Positions 15,297 through 25,634 are shown, numbered from the stretch's first letter. The stretch is 64,000 nucleotides of DNA from Pseudomonadota bacterium (GCA_019351895.1 JABBOH010000003.1:62001-126000); one strand, 5' to 3'. The notes: generated by a model from the letters alone, not told the origin. Translations and numbers: made by a program.

Positions 15297-17687
15297 CTAG
15301 CGCCGCCACTGCCAGCCGACGATCTCCGGCATGTCGTCACCGTGCTCGCCGACATAGAGCTTGTGGCGCTGCATCGTAGCCCAGTAGCGATCACGCGCGA
15401 TCTCGACATGGGCGGCAAGACGCGGGATCCGCTCGATGGCGTCGAGCGTCAGCCGGAAGCGATCGAGGTCGTTGAGCACGACCATATCGAAGGGCGTGGT
15501 CGTCGTGCCCTCCTCCTTATAGCCGCGCACATGGATGTTGGCGTGGTTGTGGCGGCGGTAGGTGAGCTTATGGATCATTGCAGGATAGCCGTGGAAGGCA
15601 AAGATCACCGGCTTGTCGTGCGTGAACATCGCGTCGAACTCATCATCCTCGAGTCCATGCGGATGCTCGGAGGAGGGTTGCAGCACCATCAGATCGACGA
15701 CGTTGACCACGCGCACGCGGATGTCGGGCTCGTATTCGCGCAGCAACATGACGGCGGCTAGCGTCTCCACCGTCGGCACGTCGCCGGCGCAGGCCATAAC
15801 CACGTCGGGCTCGCCCTGATCGCTTGCCCAATCCCAGATGCCGGCGCCGGCGGTGCAGTGATGGATGGCCGACTCCATGTCGAGCCATTGCCATTCAGGC
15901 TGCTTCCCCGCGACGATGAGGTTGATGTAGTTCCGGCTGCGCAGGCAATGATGCGCGACCGACAGCAGGCAGTTGGCATCGGGCGGCAGGTAGATCCGCG
16001 CGATGCCCGCCTTCTTGTTCGCAACCAGATCGATGAAGCCGGGATCCTGATGCGAGAAGCCGTTGTGGTCCTGCCGCCAGACATGCGAGGTGAGCAGGTA
16101 GTTGAGCGAGGCAATGGGCGCCCGCCACGGGATAGTGCGCGTCACCTTCAGCCACTTCGCGTGCTGGTTGAGCATCGAATCGATGATGTGGATGAAGGCC
16201 TCGTAGCAGCTGAAGAAGCCGTGCCGGCCGGTGAGCAGATAGCCCTCCAACCAGCCCTGGCAAAGATGTTCGCTCAACACCTCCATCACGCGCCCGTCGG
16301 CGCTCAGATGGATATCGACATCCTCGACTTCCGCCATCCAAGCCTTCTCGGAAACTTCATAGACGGCATCGAGCCGGTTGGACGCCGTCTCATCCGGGCC
16401 GAACAGGCGGAAGTTCTGCTTCTGCAGATTGAGCTTCATCACATCCCGCAGGAAGCGCCCCAGCACGCGCGTGGCCTCGGCCTTTACCGCGCCGGGCGCC
16501 GAAACGGCCACCGCATAATCCTCGAAATGCGGCAGCGAGAGCGGCTGCATGATCTCCCCGCCGTTGGCGTGCGGGTTCATGCTCATGCGGCGATGGCCGG
16601 TCGGCGCCAGAGCGGCCAGTTCCGGGAGGAACCGCCCAGCCGCATCGAAAAGCTCCTCCGGCTTGTAGCTCCGCAGCCAGGATTCGAGTTGAGCGAGATG
16701 CTCAGGCTTCTTGAAGTCCGCGATCGGCACCTGATGCGCGCGCCACGTGCCCTCGACCGGGTTGCCGTCGACCGTTTTCGGCCCGGTCCAGCCCTTCGGC
16801 GTCCGGAACACGATCATCGGCCAGCGCGGGCGCTCCGGCGCCGTGCCGGGCGCGCCGTTGCGGGCCGCCGCCTGTATCTCGCGGATGCGGCCGAGCACTG
16901 TGTCGAGCGTCGCCGCAAGACTTTGATGCACCAACGCGGGGTCGTCGCCCTCGACGACATACGGCTCGTAGCCGTAGCCGCGCATCAGATCAAGGAGCTC
17001 CTCGCGGCTTATCCGGGCGAGAATCGTCGGATTGGCGATCTTGAAGCCGTTCAGATGCAGGATGGGGAGCACCGCGCCGTCGCGGGCGGGGTTGAGAAAC
17101 TTGTTGGAATGCCAACTCGTGGCGAGCGCCCCGGTCTCCGCCTCGCCGTCACCCACGACGCAAGAGACGATGAGGTCAGGATTGTCGTAGGCCGCCCCAT
17201 AGGCGTGGGCGAGCGAATATCCCAACTCGCCGCCTTCATGGATCGAGCCCGGCGTCTCCGGCGCCACGTGGCTCGGGATGCCGTAGGGCCATGAGAACTG
17301 CCGGAACAGACGGCTGATGCCGCTCTTGCTGCGTTCGATCGCGGGATAGCGTTCGGTATAGGAGCCTTCGAGGTAGCTCTGCGCCACGATCCCGGGGCCG
17401 CCATGGCCCGGCCCGATGACATAGATCATGTCGAGATCATTGTCTTTGATCAGGCGATTGAGATGGACATAGAGCATATTGAGCCCGGGCGTCGTGCCCC
17501 AGTGGCCCAGCAGCCGCGGCTTGACATGCGCCATCGTGAGCGGCTCGTCGAGCAGGGCGTTGTCTCGCAGATAGATCTGGCCGACCGAAAGATAATTGGC
17601 CGCACGCCAGTAGGCGTCCATCCTCCGCAGCTGATCGGGCGAGAGGGGGCAGCGCTCCGCCCCCGCGGCAAGGTGAGTATCGGGCAT
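15297..17687 (-). CDS. xfp: Xylulose-5-phosphate/fructose-6-phosphate phosphoketolase
   Basis: Thiamine-diphosphate enzyme that splits xylulose 5-phosphate (and often fructose 6-phosphate) with phosphate into acetyl phosphate plus glyceraldehyde 3-phosphate or erythrose 4-phosphate. It has 796 residues, full length. Family stretches include [17 protein letters not shown] near the start, [19 protein letters not shown], the ThDP/Mg motif VGDGEAETG, and [20 protein letters not shown] in the middle domain. The ATG at 17687 has GGAG 7 nt upstream; a TTG at 17693 is too close to it. An FNR box with a well-placed -10 element lies upstream, so low-oxygen induction is likely. Confidence 0.95.
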   Translation of the reverse strand: MPDTHLAAGAERCPLSPDQLRRMDAYWRAANYLSVGQIYLRDNALLDEPLTMAHVKPRLLGHWGTTPGLNMLYVHLNRLIKDNDLDMIYVIGPGHGGPGIVAQSYLEGSYTERYPAIERSKSGISRLFRQFSWPYGIPSHVAPETPGSIHEGGELGYSLAHAYGAAYDNPDLIVSCVVGDGEAETGALATSWHSNKFLNPARDGAVLPILHLNGFKIANPTILARISREELLDLMRGYGYEPYVVEGDDPALVHQSLAATLDTVLGRIREIQAAARNGAPGTAPERPRWPMIVFRTPKGWTGPKTVDGNPVEGTWRAHQVPIADFKKPEHLAQLESWLRSYKPEELFDAAGRFLPELAALAPTGHRRMSMNPHANGGEIMQPLSLPHFEDYAVAVSAPGAVKAEATRVLGRFLRDVMKLNLQKQNFRLFGPDETASNRLDAVYEVSEKAWMAEVEDVDIHLSADGRVMEVLSEHLCQGWLEGYLLTGRHGFFSCYEAFIHIIDSMLNQHAKWLKVTRTIPWRAPIASLNYLLTSHVWRQDHNGFSHQDPGFIDLVANKKAGIARIYLPPDANCLLSVAHHCLRSRNYINLIVAGKQPEWQWLDMESAIHHCTAGAGIWDWASDQGEPDVVMACAGDVPTVETLAAVMLLREYEPDIRVRVVNVVDLMVLQPSSEHPHGLEDDEFDAMFTHDKPVIFAFHGYPAMIHKLTYRRHNHANIHVRGYKEEGTTTTPFDMVVLNDLDRFRLTLDAIERIPRLAAHVEIARDRYWATMQRHKLYVGEHGDDMPEIVGWQWRR

Positions 17688-17800
17688 CGACAATCTCCGG
17701 ACATCATGGCGCCGGGCGGCGCGAGGGAGGCTGAGGATCGCCCTTATCCGGCGTCCCCCGCTGTCGATGCGGTGATAGGGCGCGCCCTGGCCCAGGCGCC

Positions 17801-17814
17801 TTGATTCAGATCAA
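17801..17814 (-). promoter_or_regulatory. FNR box and class II promoter of phosphoketolase gene
   Basis: TTGATTCAGATCAA, a perfect TTGAT-N4-ATCAA palindrome. On the minus strand CTATCA (17773-17778) is centred 32 bp downstream, exactly where a -10 box lies when an FNR dimer sits at -41.5. The predicted start of transcription is near 17766, about 80 nt before the xfp ATG. This makes activation by the FNR-type protein encoded at 26320 likely. Confidence 0.75.
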
Positions 17815-17838
17815 GCCGCTTCAGGGGCGGCAGGCGGC

Positions 17839-18159
17839 TCAGGCGCCGAGATCGCGGAGAAGCCGCAGCCTTACGTCCTCCGGCACCGCTGTCTCGATCG
17901 CCGTCCTGATCCGGCGCATCTGCCGCCTCGTGTCGTAAAGCTGGTCGAGCAGCGACAGGACAACCGGCAGCGCCGCTTCGTCCACGCCGAGATCGTCGCG
18001 CAACTCCACGATCAGCCGCAGCCTCGCCACGTCGATTTCATGGAACCGGTATTGCCCTGGCGCGCCGTCCGGCCGCACCCAGGAATAGTCGATCCAGCGC
18101 CGTACATCCTCCGGATCGAGGCCGCTGATCGTATGGGTCAACATCTCGATGGTGATCAT
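17839..18159 (-). CDS. cbpM: Chaperone modulator CbpM
   Basis: A 106-residue MerR-like single-domain protein of the CbpM family, which binds the J-domain of CbpA and blocks its DnaK co-chaperone and DNA-binding activity. The sequence has a HTH-like start ([19 protein letters not shown]) and [23 protein letters not shown], followed by a helical tail with [12 protein letters not shown]. Its ATG overlaps the stop of the cbpA-like gene by 4 nt, the standard cbpAM arrangement. Confidence 0.88.
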   Translation of the reverse strand: MITIEMLTHTISGLDPEDVRRWIDYSWVRPDGAPGQYRFHEIDVARLRLIVELRDDLGVDEAALPVVLSLLDQLYDTRRQMRRIRTAIETAVPEDVRLRLLRDLGA

Positions 18160-19091
18160 GACTCCTCCATCATGCTCCGCCGTGGATCGTATGCGGCGCC
18201 AGCGGACCAGCCGCGGAGGAAGGTCTCCAGCGCGTCGTCGGCGTTGCCCAGCACAACCTTGAGGGTCACGAACTCATCCCCCGCCGGCTGACCGCCATGA
18301 GCCGCCACGCCACGGCCCCGGAGGCGCAGCACTGTGCCGCTGTCGGACCGCGGCGGCACTGTCATCGTCACTTGGCCGGTCGGCGTCGGGACGGCGATTT
18401 TGCCGCCGAGCACGGCCTCGGACACGGTCACCGGCAACTCGACATGGACATCCCGCCCCTCGCGGCGGAAGTAGCGGTGAGGGTTGATATGGATCTCGAT
18501 CAGCGCGTCGCCCGCCGGACCGCCATTGAGACCAGGGCTGCCCTGGCCTTTCAGGCGCATGGTCTGCCCGTCCTCGATGCCGGGCGGGATGCGGACATCC
18601 AGCCCCTTGCCGTCCGGAAGCGACAGACGGCGGGTGGCGCCGGTCACCGCATCGAGGAACTCGACGGTGAGCATATAGCCGTGGTCGCGGCCCCGCCGCG
18701 GCGCGTTGCCCTGCCGCTCCCGCACGCCGGCAAAAAGGTCCTCGAAAAGATCGCCCAGGTCTTCCCCGCCCATCGCCGGCCCCGCGCCGCTCGACTGACG
18801 GTAGCGCGAGCCGGGCGCTCCTTCGGCGTAGCCGCGATAGGAGGGACGCTCGGGCGGGGCCTCGGCGCCCGTGGCATCGATCTCGCCGCGATCATAGCGC
18901 CCGCGCCGCTCGGGGTCGCTCAGGATGTCATAGGCGGAGGCGATCGCCTTGAACTTTTCCTCCGCGGCCTTGTTGCCGGGGTTGAGGTCGGGGTGGTGCT
19001 TCTTCGCCAAGCCGCGATAGGCCTTGCGGATGTCCTCGGCGCTCGCGTCACGCGGCACGCCCAGGGTCGTATAGAGATCCGTGGTCGCCAT
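18156..19091 (-). CDS. cbpA: DnaJ-type co-chaperone CbpA
   Basis: J-domain co-chaperone of DnaK, 311 residues. The J-domain occupies residues 5-70 with the essential HPD at 33-35. It is followed by a Gly/Arg/Ser-rich linker (about 72-112) and two beta-barrel client-binding domains (about 115-290). The zinc-finger repeats (CxxCxGxG) of DnaJ are absent, which marks it as CbpA-type. It overlaps cbpM by 4 nt and lies 57 nt downstream of cydC on the same strand, so it may be part of a cydDC-cbpAM transcript. Confidence 0.92.
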   Translation of the reverse strand: MATTDLYTTLGVPRDASAEDIRKAYRGLAKKHHPDLNPGNKAAEEKFKAIASAYDILSDPERRGRYDRGEIDATGAEAPPERPSYRGYAEGAPGSRYRQSSGAGPAMGGEDLGDLFEDLFAGVRERQGNAPRRGRDHGYMLTVEFLDAVTGATRRLSLPDGKGLDVRIPPGIEDGQTMRLKGQGSPGLNGGPAGDALIEIHINPHRYFRREGRDVHVELPVTVSEAVLGGKIAVPTPTGQVTMTVPPRSDSGTVLRLRGRGVAAHGGQPAGDEFVTLKVVLGNADDALETFLRGWSAGAAYDPRRSMMEES

Positions 19092-19148
19092 TATATTCCC
19101 TGCACCGGAGCGCTTCCCCGTTCATATAGCGCAGCGGTGGCGCACAAA

Positions 19149-20834
19149 CTAGGCGAGCGCGGACGCGGCGGCAGCCATTGCGGGGACCGATGCCGGGGCG
19201 GCGGTCGGGAAAATGCGCGTCTCCGACGCAGCCGTGTCCCCGCCGAGACGGAGCGTGACGCCACAGATCGTCAGAGGAGTCGGGCGATGCGAAACGATCA
19301 ACGCGCCCTGCCCCGTCCGCCCAAGCCGCACGGCCAGACGGGAGACGACCACTGCCTCCGTCGCGCCATCCAGCCCGGCCGTCGGCTCGTCCAGCAGAAG
19401 CCAGGGGGCAGCGCGCAGATAGGCGCGGGCGAGACCGAGCCGCCGCTTCTCGCCGCCTGACAAAATGGCGCCATTCTCGCCGATCCAGCTGTCGAGGCCG
19501 GAGGGAAGCGCCCGGACTCGCGCGTCGAGTGCTGCATCGCGCAGCGCATCCCAAAGCGCGGCCTCGGCGGTGTCAGCCGCGCAGGCGAGCATGAGGTTGT
19601 CCCGCACGGTGCCGCTGAGGAGAGCCGCGTCCTGCGGCGCATAGGCGAAGCAGCGGCGGAGCGCCGCCGGATCGATCGCGGCGATATCAGCACCGTCCAC
19701 GGAGATCGTCCCCTCCGGGCAGGTCCGAAGACCGACCAACAACTCCAGAATAGTCGTTTTGCCGATGCCCGAGGGGCCTGTCAGCCCCACAATGCTGCCG
19801 GGCGACAGCCGTGCCGCGGGCTCGGCGAGAATAATCCAAGGCCGCCCTGGCGGCAGGACCGAACGCGCCCGGCCTGCGGGCGGCGCGGCCATGATCGCAT
19901 CCAGACGGGCTTCGGACTCGGCGAGGCTGCCGCGGACCTCGAAGCCGCGCAGCAGCGCGCCCGCACCATCCACTGTCATGGCGGCCCCCAGCGCGGCCAT
20001 TGCGGCGGCCGGCGGCCCGGCATGGCGGCTGAGGCCCAGAGCGGCCATCGCGGCCAGCACCGGCGCGCCCGCCTGTAGGGCTGCGAACCAGCCGCCCCAC
20101 GCCGTCACCCGCGCCTGCGCGGCGAGCAGCCCCTGTCCCTCCTGCGCGATGCGGTCCGCTGCCCAACCGTCCAGCCCGTAGGCGCGCAACTCGGCGGCGG
20201 CGGAGATCAAGCTGGCGTAGCGCTCCTTCAATCTTGAATTCGCGCGTTGCACGTCACGCCCCGCACCGGCCCCGCGCCCCGCGAGCCACCATCCGGCCAA
20301 CAGGGTGGCAGCGAAGATGGCGGTGGTCGCGCCCGCCGCGGGCAGCCCCGCCGGCAACAGCAGCGCCATGCCTGCCAGGAAAGCGGCGCCCGCGGCCCAA
20401 GGTGCCGGCAGCCGCACGAAGCGGGCTTCCACCGCGTCCACATCCTGCACGAGCCGCGTCGAGGCATCGCCGACGGTGAGGTCGAGCGCGCGGGCGACCG
20501 GCGTCCGCAGGATCGCGGCAAAAAGCGCGGGCCGCAGTTCGGCAAGCGCGCCAAGCGCCGCATCGTGACCGATGACCCGCTCGGCATAGCGGCCGCCGGT
20601 GCGCAGGATGGCGAAGAGCCGGATGCAGACGGCGGGCAGCATGTAGTTGAAGGCATTTGCGGCCAACGGCCCGGCGAGGCCCGCCAGCCCGGCTGCCGTG
20701 ATGAACCAGCCCGAGAGCCCGAGCAGCAGTACGGAGGATGCGGTGACCGTCGCCGCCGCAAGACAAGCAAGCGCCAGCCGCAACCGCTGCCGCCGGATAC
20801 TGGCGCCGATGAGGTCCCCAATGGCAGTCGTCAT
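19149..20834 (-). CDS. cydC: Heterodimeric ABC exporter CydC (thiol exporter for cytochrome bd assembly)
   Basis: One half of CydDC, the inner-membrane ABC exporter of glutathione and cysteine needed to assemble cytochrome bd. It has 561 residues: a six-helix membrane domain (about 15-300) and an ATPase domain with Walker A GPSGIGKTT, signature LSGGEKRRLGLARA and Walker B LLLDEPTAG. The ATG at 20834 overlaps the cydD stop in ATGA, so the pair is translationally coupled; earlier in-frame starts lie inside cydD and are ignored. It sits beside cydABX, which supports the name. Confidence 0.88.
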   Translation of the reverse strand: MTTAIGDLIGASIRRQRLRLALACLAAATVTASSVLLLGLSGWFITAAGLAGLAGPLAANAFNYMLPAVCIRLFAILRTGGRYAERVIGHDAALGALAELRPALFAAILRTPVARALDLTVGDASTRLVQDVDAVEARFVRLPAPWAAGAAFLAGMALLLPAGLPAAGATTAIFAATLLAGWWLAGRGAGAGRDVQRANSRLKERYASLISAAAELRAYGLDGWAADRIAQEGQGLLAAQARVTAWGGWFAALQAGAPVLAAMAALGLSRHAGPPAAAMAALGAAMTVDGAGALLRGFEVRGSLAESEARLDAIMAAPPAGRARSVLPPGRPWIILAEPAARLSPGSIVGLTGPSGIGKTTILELLVGLRTCPEGTISVDGADIAAIDPAALRRCFAYAPQDAALLSGTVRDNLMLACAADTAEAALWDALRDAALDARVRALPSGLDSWIGENGAILSGGEKRRLGLARAYLRAAPWLLLDEPTAGLDGATEAVVVSRLAVRLGRTGQGALIVSHRPTPLTICGVTLRLGGDTAASETRIFPTAAPASVPAMAAAASALA

Positions 20835-22600
20835 GGTGCCTCCAGCCGAACGATGCGGTCGGCGATGGCGGCGAGACGCGCCGAGTGGGTGGCGATCAGC
20901 GTCGTCCGCCCCCGCGCGGCTTCGGCGATGGCCTCGGCGAGCGCGGTTTCCGCGACGGCGTCTAGATGGGCCGTCGGCTCGTCCAGCAGTAGGATCGGGG
21001 CGGGTTTGAGCAGCGCCCGGGCAAGCGCGATCCGCTGGCGCTCGCCGCCCGAGAGGCCGCCTCCACGCTCGTCGAGCGAGGCGTCGAGACCGAGGGGCCG
21101 GCCCGACAGCATCGGCCGCAGTCCCGCGCGCGTGGCCGCCGCCAGAATGTCCGCCCGCGTCGCCTCGGGCCGCGCCAGGGCGATGGCTTCGGCGATCGTG
21201 CCGGACATGATGAGCGGCGTCTGCCCCATCCATGCAACGGAGGCCGCGATACCGCCCAGAGCCGCGAGGGGGATGCCGTTCACGGTGACGATGCCCTCGC
21301 TCGGCTCGGCAAGGCCGAGGAGTATGTTGAGGATGCTCGTCTTGCCCGCGCCACTCGCCCCGAGCAGCGCCACGACCTCGCCCGGCGCCACGTCGAGCCG
21401 GAAATCGGTGATGGCCGCCCCGTCCTCGCCCGGATAGCGCAAGGTCACGCGATCAAACCGGATGCGCGGTGGTGCGGCGAGCGGGGCGGCGATGGGGCGC
21501 GGCACAGGACGATCCTGTTCCAGCGCCATCAGCCCGTCGGCCGCGGCCTCGGCCGCCTGGCGGTCATGATAGGCGGCGGCCAGACGCCGCAGCGGCGCGT
21601 AGAACTCCGGCGCCAGCGCGAGCACGAAGATGGCCCGCGCCAGATCGAGATGGCCGAAGTGGAAGGGCGTGATGAAGCCGGGCAGCAAGCCAAGCAGATT
21701 GAAGCCGGCATAGACGGCGACCAAGGCGACCGACAGGGCCGCGAAGAACTCGAGGCCCGCCGAACTGACGAAAGCGATCCTAAGCACGCTCATCGTCCGC
21801 CGCCGCAACTCCGCCGCGGCGGTGGCGAGCCTCGCCGTCTCCTGCTCCTCTGCCTGGAAAGCGAGGATGAGCGGCAAGGTGCGGATGCGGTCCGCGAAAA
21901 GCGCGCCGAGCCGCATCATGGCCGTGAACTGCGCGCGCGCCTGATCGGCAGCCGCGCCGCCCGCCAGGATCATCAGTCCGATGAACGGCACGAGCGTCAG
22001 CGCCAGGATGGCGGCCGCTATGGGGCTCGCCACGAAGGCCGCAGCCATCACCAGCAAGATGCCGGCGACCGCCGCGCGCGCCGGCAGGAAGCGCGCGACG
22101 TAGCCATCCAGAGTCTCCACGCGATCGATGGCCGCGACGAGCAGCGCGCCGGTGGGAGGTCGTGCGCCGGCGGGCATGGCCAGCGCCACCCGGGTGATGC
22201 GGTCGCGCAGAGCGGCCTTCGCCGCCCGCGCCGCGCGCGCGCCAAGACGCGCCGAGGCAAGCGCGCAACCGGCCCGCAAGCCGCCGCTGAGCAGCCCCAG
22301 CACCAGCCACGGCCACGCCGCGCCGAGGCCCGCCGCCAGCGCGGTGAGCCCCCAGGCGAGGGCGGCGGCGAAGCCTATGGCGCCGAGACTGTCCAGCGCC
22401 AGGACACCGCCCGCGATGCCGGCGTGGCTGCCGCCACCGGCCGCCGCTGCCGCCAGCCAACGCGTGCGCCGACGGCGCAGAAGGGCGCGCTCGCTTGCCT
22501 GATCATGAACGCCGGCATCGCGACATAGGGCAGGGTCGCGTTTGGAGTGCATCCGAAATGATAGTAGCTCTGAGCGATCGGTCGAAAAGGCTTTCACCAT
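20831..22600 (-). CDS. cydD: Heterodimeric ABC exporter CydD
   Basis: Partner of CydC, 589 residues from this start. The membrane domain is followed by an ATPase with Walker A GASGAGKTS, signature LSGGERQRIALARALL and Walker B ILLLDEPTAH. The start is uncertain. The ATG at 22600 has a poor ribosome binding site, and a second ATG at 22552 (MHSKRDP) gives 573 residues. If the FNR box at 22634 drove this gene as a class II promoter, transcription would start near 22599 and the second ATG would be favoured. It is divergent from cydA. Confidence 0.88.
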   Translation of the reverse strand: MVKAFSTDRSELLSFRMHSKRDPALCRDAGVHDQASERALLRRRRTRWLAAAAAGGGSHAGIAGGVLALDSLGAIGFAAALAWGLTALAAGLGAAWPWLVLGLLSGGLRAGCALASARLGARAARAAKAALRDRITRVALAMPAGARPPTGALLVAAIDRVETLDGYVARFLPARAAVAGILLVMAAAFVASPIAAAILALTLVPFIGLMILAGGAAADQARAQFTAMMRLGALFADRIRTLPLILAFQAEEQETARLATAAAELRRRTMSVLRIAFVSSAGLEFFAALSVALVAVYAGFNLLGLLPGFITPFHFGHLDLARAIFVLALAPEFYAPLRRLAAAYHDRQAAEAAADGLMALEQDRPVPRPIAAPLAAPPRIRFDRVTLRYPGEDGAAITDFRLDVAPGEVVALLGASGAGKTSILNILLGLAEPSEGIVTVNGIPLAALGGIAASVAWMGQTPLIMSGTIAEAIALARPEATRADILAAATRAGLRPMLSGRPLGLDASLDERGGGLSGGERQRIALARALLKPAPILLLDEPTAHLDAVAETALAEAIAEAARGRTTLIATHSARLAAIADRIVRLEAP

Positions 22601-22633
22601 GCGGCGTCATCCCAGCGCATGAGCCTCCGCGCA

Positions 22634-22647
22634 TTGATTCAGATCAA
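22634..22647. promoter_or_regulatory. FNR box between cydDC and cydABX
   Basis: TTGATTCAGATCAA, identical base for base to the box upstream of xfp. It lies about 90 nt before the cydA ATG and about 35 nt before the cydD ATG. A class II layout towards cydA would put the -10 at 22670-22675 (TAGCAG, a weak match). It could control both divergent units. Confidence 0.72.
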
Positions 22648-22735
22648 GGCCGCCGATGAACGCACGGCGTAGCAGCGGCTGACACGCGGCCGATCGAGCC
22701 GCCACCAACGCACGCAGTAATTCGGAGCACTCGGA

Positions 22736-24319
22736 ATGGATCACGGCGTCGTAGACTTGTCGCGGCTGCAGTTCGCACTGACCGCACTCTATCATTTTCT
22801 ATTCGTGCCGCTGACGCTCGGCATGTCGGTCATGCTCGTCATCATGGAGAGCATCTACGTGATGACCGGCCGCCCGATCTGGCGCAGCATCACGCGATTC
22901 TGGGCGACCATCTTCGGCATCAACTTCGTGCTGGGCGTCGCGACCGGCCTGACCATGGAGTTCGAGTTCGGCACCAACTGGTCCTATTTCTCTCATTACG
23001 CCGGCGACGTTTTTGGCGCACCGCTCGCGATCGAGGGCCTCATGGCCTTCTTCCTCGAGGCGACCTTCGTCGGGCTGATGTTTTTTGGCTGGGGACGGCT
23101 GTCGAAGCTAGGGCACCTCGGCGTCACCGCCATGGTGGCGCTGGGCACCAACCTCTCCGCGCTCTGGATCCTCATTGCCAACGGCTGGATGCAGAACCCC
23201 GTGGGCGCTGCCTTCGATCCTGATACGATGCGCATGCAGATCACCAATTTCAGCGAGGTGCTGTTCAACCCGATCGCGCAGGCGAAGTTCGTCCACACAG
23301 TCAGCGCCGGCTACGTCATCGCCTCCGTGGTCGTGCTCGGCGTCTCGGCGATCTACCTGCTGCAGGGCAAGTGGGTCGGCTTCGCGCGCCGCTCCATGAT
23401 CGTCGCCTCCGCCTTCGGTCTCGCCGCATCGCTGTCGGTGGTCGTGCTCGGGGATGAGAGCGGCTACACGCTCACCGACAATCAGAAGATGAAGCTCGCC
23501 GCCATCGAGGCGGCTTGGCACACCGAGCCGGCGCCCTCTGGCATCACCCTTATCGGCTGGCCCAATCTCAAGACGCACACCACGGAATACGCGGTCAAAA
23601 TTCCCTGGGTCCTGGGGCTGATCGCCACCCGCAGCCTCGACAAAACCGTCGCCGGCATGTCCGAACTTGTGCTCGACGCGCAGACCAAGATCGAATCCGG
23701 CCTGCTCGCCTATGGCGCGGTGCAGACGCTCAAGCAGCACCCGAACGACGCCGCCGCGCGGGCCGTCTTCGCGGCTCATGGATCCGATCTCGGCTATGCG
23801 CTGCTGCTCAAGCGCAACATGGCCGACCCGACCAAGGCGACCCCCCAGCAGATTTCCGACGCTGCCTGGAGCACGGTGCCCGATGTCCCCGTCATGTTCT
23901 GGGCCTTCCGCATCATGGCTGGACTCGGTTTCTTCTTCATCGCGCTCTTCGCCACCGCCTTCCTGTTCAGCAGCCGGGGACAATTCAACAAACGCTGGTT
24001 CCTCTGGATCGCCGCCTGCGCGATCCCGCTGCCCTGGATCTCGACCGAACTCGGCTGGGTGATCGCCGAACTCGGCCGCCAGCCATGGGCGATCGACGGC
24101 GTCCTGCCGACCGGGCTCGCCGCCTCCTCCCTCAGCCGCAGTGTGCTGGTGGTGACGATCATAGGCTTCACCTTGCTCTACGGGACGATGGCCGTGATCG
24201 AAATGGGGCTGATCGTCCGGACGATCCGGCGCGGCCCCTATGCCGCCCATGAAGACCCAATGCCCGAGCTGCCGACCGGCATCCTTTCCGCCGCCCCCAC
24301 CGCCTCCGCCGCCGACTGA
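22736..24319 (+). CDS. cydA: Cytochrome bd ubiquinol oxidase subunit I
   Basis: Haem-carrying subunit of the high-affinity quinol oxidase that reduces oxygen to water without pumping protons, 527 residues. Haem ligands are visible: His20 (ALYHF) for the high-spin haem, the His in AKFVHTVSAGY, and the Met in FWAFRIMAG for haem b558. The region GYTLTDNQKMKLAAIEAAWH shows it is the long Q-loop (E. coli-like) type, not the short-loop CioA type. GGAG lies 8 nt before the ATG. It heads cydABX and has an FNR box upstream. Confidence 0.95.
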   Translation: MDHGVVDLSRLQFALTALYHFLFVPLTLGMSVMLVIMESIYVMTGRPIWRSITRFWATIFGINFVLGVATGLTMEFEFGTNWSYFSHYAGDVFGAPLAIEGLMAFFLEATFVGLMFFGWGRLSKLGHLGVTAMVALGTNLSALWILIANGWMQNPVGAAFDPDTMRMQITNFSEVLFNPIAQAKFVHTVSAGYVIASVVVLGVSAIYLLQGKWVGFARRSMIVASAFGLAASLSVVVLGDESGYTLTDNQKMKLAAIEAAWHTEPAPSGITLIGWPNLKTHTTEYAVKIPWVLGLIATRSLDKTVAGMSELVLDAQTKIESGLLAYGAVQTLKQHPNDAAARAVFAAHGSDLGYALLLKRNMADPTKATPQQISDAAWSTVPDVPVMFWAFRIMAGLGFFFIALFATAFLFSSRGQFNKRWFLWIAACAIPLPWISTELGWVIAELGRQPWAIDGVLPTGLAASSLSRSVLVVTIIGFTLLYGTMAVIEMGLIVRTIRRGPYAAHEDPMPELPTGILSAAPTASAAD

Positions 24320-24337
24320 GCGAGAAGGACCGCTGCC

Positions 24338-25495
24338 ATGAACCCCCTCGACATTCCTTTTGACTACCCAACCCTCCGGGTCATCTGGTGGGTGCTGCTG
24401 GGCACGCTGCTCATCGGCTTCGCCCTGACCGACGGTTTCGACCTCGGGGTCGCGGCGCTGCTGCCTTTCGTCGCCCGCACCGACGGCGAACGCCGCTTGG
24501 TCATCAACACCGTGGGGCCCACCTGGGAAGGCAATCAGGTCTGGTTCATCCTCGGCGGCGGCGCGATCTTCGCGGCCTGGCCTTTCGTCTATGCGGCGAG
24601 CTTCTCCGGATTCTACCTCGCCATGTTTCTGGTGCTGGCCGCCCTCATCCTCCGGCCCGTTGGGTTCAAATATCGTTCGAAACGCCCGGGAACCGCTTGG
24701 CGCACGCGCTGGGACTGGGCGCTGTTCCTCGGCGGCGCCATCCCGGCGCTCGTCTTCGGCGTCGCGGTCGGCAATGTGCTGGAGGGCGTGCCGCTGCGCC
24801 TCGATAGCGATCTGCGGAGCTTCTATGAGGGCGGCCTGCTCGGCCTCTTCTCGCCCTTCGCACTGCTTTGCGGCCTCCTCTCCGTCGCCATGGTCGTGCT
24901 GCATGGTGCTGCCTTCCTTTCGGTGAAGGTCGAGCCGGGGCCGGTACATGACCGCGCGCGCCGGATCGGCAGCTGGGCAGGCATCGCCTCGCTTGCGCTT
25001 TTCATCATCGGCGGGTTCTGGGTCGCCTTTGGTGGGCTGGGCTTCCGGATCACGAGCGTCGTCGTGCCCGGCGCACCGTCAAACCCGATGTGGACCACGA
25101 GCGTGGCGCAGGGCGGCGCCTGGCTGCTGAACTACGGCGCGCATCCCTGGATGCTGCTGGCGCCCGTGCTCGGCATCGGCGGCGCGGGCCTCGCCTTGCT
25201 CGGTATCCGCCACCGGCTTGAGATAGCGGCGCTCGCCGGCTCCTCCATCTCGGCCCTCGGCATCATCGCGACGGTCGGGCTCTCGATGTTTCCATTCATT
25301 CTGCCGAGCACGGTCGACGCCCATTCCAGCCTGACCGTCTGGAACGCCTCCTCCAGCATGCCGACGCTGTTCATCATGCTGATCGCGACGGTGATCTTCC
25401 TGCCGCTCATTCTTCTCTACACGGCCTGGGTCTACCGCGTGATGTGGGGACGGATCACCGGGGCCGATGTCGCCACCAACCCCGATTTCTACTGA
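24338..25495 (+). CDS. cydB: Cytochrome bd ubiquinol oxidase subunit II
   Basis: Integral membrane partner of CydA, 385 residues with about nine membrane segments. The start DYPTLRVIWWVLLGTLLIGFALTDGFDLG carries the conserved acidic and Trp residues of the family, and VGPTWEGNQVWFILGGGAIFAAWP follows. It begins 18 nt after cydA and is followed 11 nt later by cydX. Confidence 0.95.
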   Translation: MNPLDIPFDYPTLRVIWWVLLGTLLIGFALTDGFDLGVAALLPFVARTDGERRLVINTVGPTWEGNQVWFILGGGAIFAAWPFVYAASFSGFYLAMFLVLAALILRPVGFKYRSKRPGTAWRTRWDWALFLGGAIPALVFGVAVGNVLEGVPLRLDSDLRSFYEGGLLGLFSPFALLCGLLSVAMVVLHGAAFLSVKVEPGPVHDRARRIGSWAGIASLALFIIGGFWVAFGGLGFRITSVVVPGAPSNPMWTTSVAQGGAWLLNYGAHPWMLLAPVLGIGGAGLALLGIRHRLEIAALAGSSISALGIIATVGLSMFPFILPSTVDAHSSLTVWNASSSMPTLFIMLIATVIFLPLILLYTAWVYRVMWGRITGADVATNPDFY

Positions 25496-25506
25496 GGACA
25501 CAGCCC

Positions 25507-25626
25507 ATGTGGTACTTCACCTGGATTCTCGGCGTCGGCCTCGCCATTCTGTTCGGTGTTGTCAACGGTCTATGGCATGAGTTTCACATGCCGCTCGATA
25601 CGGATGACGAGGCCGCCGGTCACTGA
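25507..25626 (+). CDS. cydX: Cytochrome bd small subunit CydX
   Basis: A 39-residue single-span membrane protein that stabilises the haems of cytochrome bd. The N-terminus MWYFTWILGVGLA fits the CydX signature, followed by a hydrophobic span and an acidic tail. GAGGA lies about 8 nt upstream of the ATG. The position right after cydB is the standard one. A longer in-frame reading would start inside cydB and is not needed. Confidence 0.9.
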   Translation: MWYFTWILGVGLAILFGVVNGLWHEFHMPLDTDDEAAGH

Positions 25627-25634
25627 GCACACAA

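Noticed and set aside
23108-24949. 613-codon minus-strand frame opposite cydA and cydB
   Set aside because: cydA and cydB are unmistakable on the plus strand, and the opposite product is a mirror of their codon bias.
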